From assembly GCF_008119785.1 (NCBI RefSeq), contig NZ_VSFA01000058.1, forward strand, positions 1 to 46,261: a DNA stretch of 46,261 nt, in the 5' to 3' direction. Positions 40,988 to 46,261 of this stretch are shown in pieces. The stretch's first letter is position 1. Each line of letters begins with the position of its first letter. Source of the DNA: Micromonospora sp. MP36 (GTDB lineage: Bacteria > Actinomycetota > Actinomycetes > Mycobacteriales > Micromonosporaceae). Below the pieces are notes generated by a model that searched no databases, was not told where the DNA came from, and worked only from the letters and a program-made list of their open reading frames with translations. The position numbers were made by a program, and so were the translations under genes.

Positions 40988-42334
40988 TCAGCGGGCGGTG
41001 TCGGCGACCGCCTGCGCGAAGACCTCGGACCGGTGCTCGAAGTTGCGGAACCGCCCGTAGCTCGGCGCGGCCGGGGAGAGCAGCACCACCCCGCCGGCCG
41101 GGGTGAGCTTGCGGGAGAGCCCCACCGCGGCGACCAGGTCCTCGGCGAGCTCGGTCCGCACCGCCGGCAGCCCGGCGAGCGCCTCGACGATCCGGGGGCC
41201 GCTGTCCGGGATGCCGATCACGGTGACCTCCCGCTCGGCCAGGTGGTCGCGCAGCGGGGTGTAGTCCAGCCCCCGGTCGGTCCCGCCGACGATCACGGTC
41301 AACGGCCGCCCCTCGTACGCGTCGATCGCGTGCATCGCCGCGTACGGGCTGGTGGCCAGGGTGTCGTCGACGAAGGTGAGGCCGGACGGGTCGGGAATCT
41401 CGGTCAGCCGGTGGGCGAGCCCCTGGAACCCGGCGACCGCCACCGCGAGGGTGTCCTTGGCGGCCACCACGTCCACGCCAAGCGCGTCCAGCACGGCGAG
41501 AGCGACGCAGAGGTTGCCCTCGTTGTGCCGGCCGACCAGCGGCAGCACCGCGCGCGGGAAGAGCGGCTGGTCCCGCAGGTGGAACCAGGGGGTGCCGTCC
41601 GGGCCGGAGGCGACGTGGGTGGCGTCCGGCAGGCCGACCCGCACCGCGGCCCGGTCCCCCAACTCCAGGGCCAGCCGCGGGTCCGCGCCGTTGACCACCA
41701 CCGTGTGCGGGCCGTGCGCGAGCAGGTTCAGCTTGTCCCGGTAGTACTCCCGCTCGCCGCCGTGCGCGTCGAGGTGCTCGGGGAAGAGCGCGGTGACCAC
41801 GGCCACCCGGGGGGAGTCGGTCAGGTCGGCGCACTGGTAGCTGGACAGCTCCAGCACGTACAGCTCGGCCTCGGGCAGATCGAGCAGCGGCACGCCGATG
41901 TTGCCGCCGAAGACGTTGGGTCGACCGGCCGCGGTCAGCAGGTGGCTGATCAGGCTGGACGTGGTGCTCTTGCCCTTGCTGCCGGTGACCCCCACCGTCC
42001 GAGCCGCGTGGTCGGCCATCCACAACGCGCTGCCCTGGGTGATCGGGACATCCCGGCGGCGCAGCTCGACCATCCACGGGTGGGTGTTCGGCACGCCCGG
42101 CGAACGGACCACCACGTCGGCGGCGACCAGCCGGGCGAAGCCGGCCTCCCCGGTGACCAGCGGGGCGGCCTCCGCCAGCGCCCCCTCCCAGGGCAGGGTG
42201 AGGAAGTTCGCACTGTCGTCGACCACGACCAGCTCGGCCGGGCCGTGCGCGGCGATCGCGGTCACCGCGGCCCGGCCCTCCCGGCCGGCGCCCCAGACGG
42301 CGACATGACGTCCGCGCAGATCAGACAGGCGCAC
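40988..42334 (-). CDS. murD2: UDP-MurNAc-L-Ala--L-Glu ligase, MurD2
   Basis: A 448-residue Mur ligase. The ATP loop is VGVTGSKGKSTTSSLI, FPEHLDAHGGEREYYRDK provides the carbamoyl-lysine/Mg region, and LPLVGRHNEGNLCVALAVLDALG is the central signature. Ordinary MurD adds D-Glu, but here the gene faces murL, which marks it as the MurD2 type that adds L-Glu to UDP-MurNAc-L-Ala in the cytoplasm. The start is GTG 42334 with GAGGAG five bases upstream. Only about 17 nt upstream of the GTG is native before TnpB-element sequence begins, so its original promoter has been displaced. Confidence 0.87.
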   Translation of the reverse strand: MRLSDLRGRHVAVWGAGREGRAAVTAIAAHGPAELVVVDDSANFLTLPWEGALAEAAPLVTGEAGFARLVAADVVVRSPGVPNTHPWMVELRRRDVPITQGSALWMADHAARTVGVTGSKGKSTTSSLISHLLTAAGRPNVFGGNIGVPLLDLPEAELYVLELSSYQCADLTDSPRVAVVTALFPEHLDAHGGEREYYRDKLNLLAHGPHTVVVNGADPRLALELGDRAAVRVGLPDATHVASGPDGTPWFHLRDQPLFPRAVLPLVGRHNEGNLCVALAVLDALGVDVVAAKDTLAVAVAGFQGLAHRLTEIPDPSGLTFVDDTLATSPYAAMHAIDAYEGRPLTVIVGGTDRGLDYTPLRDHLAEREVTVIGIPDSGPRIVEALAGLPAVRTELAEDLVAAVGLSRKLTPAGGVVLLSPAAPSYGRFRNFEHRSEVFAQAVADTAR

Positions 42335-42351
42335 AGGCTCTCCTCGTTGAC

Positions 42352-42600
42352 ATCCTCCTCCCTCTTACAGGATGAGGGGGGATCCAGCCTATACAGGCTG
42401 AGGTTCACGGGCGTTCGAACGGCTGGTGGCCGCTGTCGCCCATCCGGCACCGGCTGTTCGCCGGGGCAGGGGATTCCGCCCAGTCATGCCGCGACGTTGA
42501 CTAATGCCTTGGTGTCGGCGTTGCAGGTGAAGCCGCAGAAGAAGCAGACGAACTCGGCTTGGCTCTTGCGCGGCGCCCCGGCCACCCCTGCCCCACTACA
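42352..42600 (-). pseudogene. relic of a minus-strand IS605/IS1341-type tnpB with its right end
   Basis: The minus-strand frame ending at 42484 reads CPFSCSGAG, then RKSQAEFVCFFCGFTCNAD and TKALVNVAA. This is the TnpB zinc finger and RuvC-III region, degenerate: the second cysteine of the first CxxC is Ala, and DVNAA is altered to DTKAL. Beyond the stop, 42352-42383 forms an imperfect hairpin whose minus-strand end GGAGGATGTCAAC is the form seen at right ends of IS200/IS605-type TnpB elements, where the omega-RNA scaffold ends and its guide begins. A second small hairpin lies at 42385-42400. The N-terminal part of the gene is missing, cut near 42610 by the plus-strand element. Confidence 0.6.
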
Positions 42601-42762
42601 CGAAAACGGACATTCCCTACGGCCGTGAAGGACCGGGCACCCTGCCCAGAAAGATGGTGGCGACGGCGGTCGGTGGGGCGCGGCCCGGCGCAGCCGGACG
42701 AACCAGTGCCTAGCTGGTGCGTGTCTCGGAAGTGTCGTAGGTGGCAGGCATGCTGTGGGGCT

Positions 42763-44223
42763 GTGGGGAGGTTTGCCGCGTTCCGGTTCACGGTCGACCC
42801 GTCGCCGTCGCAGGTGGTGGTGTTGGCCCGTCATGCGGGGGCGTCCCGGTTCGCGTTCAACCAGTGCCTTGCTTTGGTGAAGGAAGCCCTGGATGCGAAG
42901 CGTCGGGGCGGGTCGGTGGTGGTGCCGTGGTCGGGTTTCGACCTGATCAACGCGTTCAACACCTGGAAGTGCTCAGCGCAGGCGGGTCGCCGTTTCGTGG
43001 TCGACGCGGCCGGTTCGGTCGAGATCGTGGCGACGGGGTTGTCGTGGCGGGCGCAGGTGTGCCAGCAGGTGTGTGAGGAAGCCGCCGTCGACCTGGGCCG
43101 CGCCCTAACCGCCTGGGCCGATTCCCGACAGGGGAAACGGCCGGGCCGTCGGGTGGGGTTCCCGACATTCAAACGCAAGACCCGGACCCGGCCGTCGTTC
43201 CGGATCCGCTGCAAAACCACCAAGGCGGGTCGGGCGAGTATCCGGGTGGGGGATCCGACGGCGGGGCCTCGCAGTGTCTGTCTGCCGAAGATCGGGATCC
43301 TGAGGGTGCGGGAGGACACCCGCCGGCTCCGGCGGATGATCCGCACCAGGCGAGCGCACATCCGGTATGCCACCGTCTCCTGCCGGGCCAGCCGATGGAC
43401 CATCACCGTGACAGTGGAGGCGGCGGACCTGCATCCGGCCCGCCAGCACCCGCCCCGCCCCGACACCGACAGCGGTGGTTGGGTGGGCGTCGACCGCGGC
43501 CTCGCCGCCCTCGTCGTGGCTGCCGACACGACCGGCCGGCAGGTACTGCGCGTCGATGATGCGCCGCGCCCGCTGCGGGCTGCCCTGCCGAGGCTGCGGC
43601 GTCTCTCCCGCCAGGTCAGTCGTAAACAGCGAGGCTCGCGCAACCGGAGCGAGGCTGTCGCCCGACTGGCTCGTGCCCACCATCGTGTCGCGAACGTGCG
43701 CCGCTACTTTCTGCACAAGGTCGCCAACCGGCTGGTCAAGACCCACGACCGGCTGGCGCTGGAAAACCTGCACACCGCCGGCCTGCTGCGCAACCGGCGT
43801 CTGGCCGCCGCCATCTCCGATGCGGGTTGGGCTGACCTGGCCCGCATCATCGGCTACAAACAACGCTGGCGGGGCGGGCAGGCCACCATGGCACCCCGCT
43901 GGTACCCGTCCACCAGAATGTGCAGCGCCTGCCGCACCATCGGCCCCGCCCTACCCCTGTCCGTACGCATCTTCCGCTGCGACCAGTGCGGGCATACGGC
44001 GGACCGAGACGTCAACGCGGCGGTCAACCTCGCCGTCTGGGCCGAGCAACACCACGCCCAGACCCGGGACCCCGAAGCACGAGGCCCGGTCACCAACGCC
44101 TCCCGAGGGGACGGCTCTGGCCAGCGCCCACGCGCCGGTGAAACCAGCCCCGACGACGGAGGAACCCCGCCGCCACGAACACCCGCGACGGCAGGGACGC
44201 CCGAGAAGGGCGGTGTCTCATGA
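42763..44223 (+). CDS. tnpB: TnpB RNA-guided endonuclease (IS605/IS1341 type)
   Basis: A 486-residue TnpB with all catalytic residues. The first RuvC aspartate is in GGWVGVDRGLAALVV, the glutamate is in RLALENLHTAGLLRNRRLA, and the zinc finger is MCSAC plus CDQCG. The last aspartate is in DRDVNAAVNLAVW. The N-terminus FRFTVDPSPSQVVVLARHAGASRFAFNQCL is the standard opening, and the GTG at 42763 is placed accordingly. About 75 residues of Gly/Pro/Arg/Thr-rich tail after the last motif probably reflect the overlap of the coding sequence with the omega-RNA. The whole gene looks functional, unlike the truncated copy at 86-1063. Confidence 0.9.
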   Translation: MGRFAAFRFTVDPSPSQVVVLARHAGASRFAFNQCLALVKEALDAKRRGGSVVVPWSGFDLINAFNTWKCSAQAGRRFVVDAAGSVEIVATGLSWRAQVCQQVCEEAAVDLGRALTAWADSRQGKRPGRRVGFPTFKRKTRTRPSFRIRCKTTKAGRASIRVGDPTAGPRSVCLPKIGILRVREDTRRLRRMIRTRRAHIRYATVSCRASRWTITVTVEAADLHPARQHPPRPDTDSGGWVGVDRGLAALVVAADTTGRQVLRVDDAPRPLRAALPRLRRLSRQVSRKQRGSRNRSEAVARLARAHHRVANVRRYFLHKVANRLVKTHDRLALENLHTAGLLRNRRLAAAISDAGWADLARIIGYKQRWRGGQATMAPRWYPSTRMCSACRTIGPALPLSVRIFRCDQCGHTADRDVNAAVNLAVWAEQHHAQTRDPEARGPVTNASRGDGSGQRPRAGETSPDDGGTPPPRTPATAGTPEKGGVS

Positions 44224-44229
44224 CCCAAC
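44050..44229 (+). ncRNA. candidate omega-RNA (reRNA) of the TnpB element
   Basis: In TnpB systems the guide RNA scaffold overlaps the 3' end of tnpB and ends at the right end of the element, and the guide is the flanking DNA. Here the GC-rich 3' end of tnpB with the terminal hairpin at 44198-44212 fits. The guide would begin between 44221 and 44231, inside the murL promoter. The boundaries are inferred. Confidence 0.4.
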
Positions 44230-44248
44230 AGACGATTGAGACACGCTG

Positions 44249-44262
44249 TAGTATGGCGTGTG
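44249..44262 (+). promoter_or_regulatory. murL -10 box and leaderless start
   Basis: TAGTAT (44249-44254) lies 6 nt before the GTG at 44260, which suggests a leaderless murL transcript. No good -35 is present at the right distance in the current sequence, where the element's right end lies. Confidence 0.5.
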
Positions 44263-45615
44263 CCCAACGAGAACGAGCAGCTCCGGCGGATGGACGCCTT
44301 CACCTTCCCGTCCTACTCGATCGACTTCGCCACCGGCGAGGCGTTGTTCGACTACGCCCTCACCGGCCCCGACGGCGAGCAGCGGTTCACCGAGGTGATC
44401 ACCTTCCCGTTGCCCGCCGAGCCGGTGTCGGACGAGACCGCGGCCACCGTCAACCGGGTGCTCGACCTGCTGCACATCGTCGCCGGGGTCAGCTACTACA
44501 AGGCCGCCGCGCCGCCCCGGCTGGTGTTGCCGGCGCCGCTGGGCGCGGCCGCCGTCGAGCTGGTCACCGCCGTCTACACCAAGGGCCTCGGCGAGTACGC
44601 GTACCGCAACCAGCTGCCGCACGTGCTGGAGCTGCGCCCGGAGGTGCCGGCCGGGGAGGTCACCCCACCCCGGGTGTACGACGAATCGGACCGGCGCCCG
44701 CTCTCCGCGGTCGGTGGCGGCAAGGACTCCATCGTCAGCCTGGAGGCGCTGCGCCGGGCCGGCTTCGACCCGGTGCCCTTCTCGGTCAACCCCAACCACG
44801 TCATCGTGTCGGTCAACGAGGCGTCCGACCTGGTGCCCCTCGCGGCCCGGCGGCGGATCGACCCGGTGCTGTTCGACCTCAACGCGGCCGGCGCGCGCAA
44901 CGGGCATATCCCGGTCACCGCGATCAACTCGCTGATCGCGGTCGCCACCGCCGTGCTGCACGGCCTCGGCCCGGTGGTGATGTCCAACGAGCGCTCGGCG
45001 TCCGACCCCAACCTCAGCTGGCAGGGGCACGAGATCAACCACCAGTGGTCCAAGGGCGTCGAGGCGGAGGGGCTGCTGCGGGCCGCGCTCGCCGAGCACG
45101 CCGGGCTCACCGAGCCGTACTTCTCGCTGCTGCGGTCGCTGTCGGAGCTGCACATCGCCCGGTTGTTCGCCGAGATCGACCGGTACGACGCCGTGGTGAC
45201 CAGCTGCAACGCCGCGTTCAAGCTGCGCGACGCGAGCGAGCGCTGGTGCCGCGACTGCCCGAAGTGCCGGTTCGTCTTCCTGGCCATGGCGCCGTTCATG
45301 CCCCGGGAGCGGCTCACCAGGATCTTCGGTGGCGACCTGCTCGCCGACGAGGCGCAGATCCCCGGCTACCGCGAGCTGCTCGGCGTGGACGGACACAAGC
45401 CGTTCGAGTGCGTCGGCGAGGTCGAGGAGTCGGTGGTGGCGCTGAGCCTGCTCGCCGAGCAGGACCAGTGGCGCGACGCCCCGGTGGTCCGCGCCCTGGT
45501 CGACGCGGTCCCGGACACCGCCTGGTCGACCGCGGCCACCTCGGACGTCTTCACCCCCGCCGGCCCCACCTTCGTCCCCCCCGCCTACGCCAAGGCCCTG
45601 ACCACCCTCACCTGA
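44260..45615 (+). CDS. murL: UDP-MurNAc-L-Ala-L-Glu epimerase, MurL
   Basis: A 451-residue cytosolic enzyme that inverts the terminal L-Glu of UDP-MurNAc-L-Ala-L-Glu to D-Glu in an ATP-dependent reaction, replacing glutamate racemase plus MurD. Visible features are a PP-loop-like nucleotide motif, SAVGGGKDSIVSLEALRRAGF, then VVMSNERSASDPNLSWQGHEINHQWSKG, and a cysteine cluster CRDCPKCRF. All are typical of the MurL family described from Xanthomonas and also present in actinobacteria. GTG 44260 is chosen from the -10 spacing, and ATG 44290 (MDAFTFPS) is a possible alternative. It is divergent from murD2, its functional partner. Confidence 0.88.
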   Translation: MPNENEQLRRMDAFTFPSYSIDFATGEALFDYALTGPDGEQRFTEVITFPLPAEPVSDETAATVNRVLDLLHIVAGVSYYKAAAPPRLVLPAPLGAAAVELVTAVYTKGLGEYAYRNQLPHVLELRPEVPAGEVTPPRVYDESDRRPLSAVGGGKDSIVSLEALRRAGFDPVPFSVNPNHVIVSVNEASDLVPLAARRRIDPVLFDLNAAGARNGHIPVTAINSLIAVATAVLHGLGPVVMSNERSASDPNLSWQGHEINHQWSKGVEAEGLLRAALAEHAGLTEPYFSLLRSLSELHIARLFAEIDRYDAVVTSCNAAFKLRDASERWCRDCPKCRFVFLAMAPFMPRERLTRIFGGDLLADEAQIPGYRELLGVDGHKPFECVGEVEESVVALSLLAEQDQWRDAPVVRALVDAVPDTAWSTAATSDVFTPAGPTFVPPAYAKALTTLT

Positions 45616-45705
45616 CCCGCCCAGGCGCCGCCCACCGCCTCTCCGCGTTGATCATGAGGTTAGCCGCGCAATTTGTCCGGTGGCGTCAAGTGGTGAGTGC
45701 AATTG
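45616..45705. other. murL 3' flank and presumed IS30 terminal repeat
   Basis: No gene. The segment about 45675-45700, read on the minus strand as ATTGCACTCACCACTTGACG, has the look of an IS30-family terminal repeat. The partner end lies outside the window, so this cannot be confirmed. Confidence 0.4.
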
Positions 45706-46261
45706 TTAGGGCGTGATGAGTTCGGCTAGCCGCTGGGCTGGGGTGGTCCAGCCCAGCGTCTGGCGGGGTCGGGTGTTCAGTTCGTGGGCGACCTCGTCCA
45801 GGCCGGTCTGGTTGATGGTGCGGAAGTCGTAGCTGCCCTTGGGGAAGTACTGGCGTAGCAGGCCGTTGGTGTTTTCGTTGGTGCCGCGTTGCCAGGGGCT
45901 GTGCGGGTCACAGAAGTAGACCGGGCAGCCGGTGGCGACGGTGAACACCGGGTGGGTGGCCATTTCCACGCCCTGGTCCCAGGCCAGCGAGCGGCGTAGG
46001 TGCGCCGGCATCCGGGCGGCCAGGGCGGTGAGGACGCCGATGACGGCTTCGCTGTCGCGGCCGTGGGGCAGGGCGCCGAGCATCACATACCGGGTGGCTC
46101 GTTCCACCAGGGTCACGATCGCCGAGCCGCCGGCTTTGCCGATGACCAGGTCACCTTCCCAGTGCCCCGGCACCGCCCGGTCGGCGGCCTCGGCGGGCCG
46201 GGCGCTGATGTGCAGGTCCCCGATCCAGGGCCGCCGACGCCGACTAGAGCTTGTCAAGATT
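45706..46261 (-). CDS. IS30-family transposase, C-terminal part
   Basis: The reading frame is open to the window edge, so the N-terminal helix-turn-helix part is not seen. The DDE domain is present: GHWEGDLVIGKAGGSAIVTLVERATRY (first D), RRSLAWDQGVEMA (second D) and WQRGTNENTNGLLRQYFPKG (E). It ends in LGWTTPAQRLAELI, the usual IS30 C-terminus. No frameshift is seen in the visible 185 codons. It is convergent with murL. Confidence 0.9.
   Translation of the reverse strand, partial: ILTSSSRRRRPWIGDLHISARPAEAADRAVPGHWEGDLVIGKAGGSAIVTLVERATRYVMLGALPHGRDSEAVIGVLTALAARMPAHLRRSLAWDQGVEMATHPVFTVATGCPVYFCDPHSPWQRGTNENTNGLLRQYFPKGSYDFRTINQTGLDEVAHELNTRPRQTLGWTTPAQRLAELITP

Larger units (their letters stand above)
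42608..44229 (+). mobile_element. TnpB-only (IS1341-like) element inserted between murD2 and murL
   Basis: The candidate left end is the stem-loop around 42613-42636 (CGGCC, GTGAA loop, GGACCG) following GGACATTCC, as in other IS200/IS605 ends. The right end contains the hairpin CGCCC-GAGAA-GGGCG (44198-44212) just before the tnpB stop. No tnpA is present, so movement would need a Y1 transposase in trans. Exact ends are uncertain by up to about 15 nt on the right and more on the left. Confidence 0.5.

Noticed and set aside
1..46261. One composite transposon bounded by the IS607-type and IS30 elements
   Set aside because: The elements belong to different families with different mechanisms, and the DNA between is ordinary chromosomal housekeeping content.

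Overview
This is a very GC-rich actinobacterial chromosome segment. GTG/TTG starts are frequent, transcripts look leaderless at several genes, 4-nt ATGA/GTGA overlaps are common, and the gene set (MurD2/MurL, NgcEFG-type sugar transporters without their own ATPase, Rv3032-like glucosyltransferase, Tat lipoprotein signals) fits Micromonosporaceae, most likely Micromonospora. That assignment is an inference from gene content. There are no rRNA, tRNA or CRISPR loci. Both edges of the window are transposon sequence.

Layout. 1-1700: an IS607-type element (serine recombinase tnpA plus a 3'-truncated tnpB) that cuts a lipoprotein gene. 1700-5906: rhomboid protease, Tat-exported L,D-transpeptidase with a long leader, DUF4184 membrane protein, HAD hydrolase. 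6076-15569: a secreted beta-propeller protein, then an alpha-glucan block (GH63-like glucosidase divergent from a glycogen-debranching enzyme, followed by a GT4 glucosyltransferase) and a coupled YdjM-like membrane protein/amidohydrolase pair. 15647-22709: GNAT, phosphotransferase, MFS exporter with divergent LysR regulator, lipoprotein, nucleotidyltransferase and a family A DNA polymerase. 22842-29109: amino-sugar region 1, consisting of an RpiR regulator, a SIS protein, a binding protein, two permeases and a divergent GlcNAc-type kinase. 29110-29819: non-coding region with an 18-copy heptanucleotide satellite and inverted repeats. 29820-30931: VOC/ArsR/SRPBCC operon with an operator set exactly between its promoter boxes. 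31018-35005: a tail-repeat membrane protein and a second, paralogous NgcEFG-like operon. 35216-40937: acyltransferase-3, a beta-alanine/malonic-semialdehyde type aminotransferase plus CoA-acylating dehydrogenase pair, and two genes of unknown function. 40988-45615: murD2 and murL, divergent, with TnpB-type elements wedged between them. 45690-46261: an IS30-family transposase running off the end.

How the genes work together. MurD2 and MurL form the alternative route that puts D-Glu into the peptidoglycan stem by adding L-Glu and epimerising it afterwards. The two Ngc-like importers, the RpiR regulator, the SIS protein and the kinase form a GlcNAc/chitobiose (or cell-wall amino sugar) uptake system that must borrow an ATPase such as MsiK from elsewhere. 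The L,D-transpeptidase adds a further cell-wall function.

The most interesting area is 42335-44260. A TnpB relic on the minus strand, ending in an RE-like hairpin directly at the murD2 ribosome binding site, is interrupted by a second, apparently complete TnpB gene on the plus strand whose right end lies at the murL promoter. The putative omega-RNA guides of the two units would match the start of murD2 and the murL promoter respectively.
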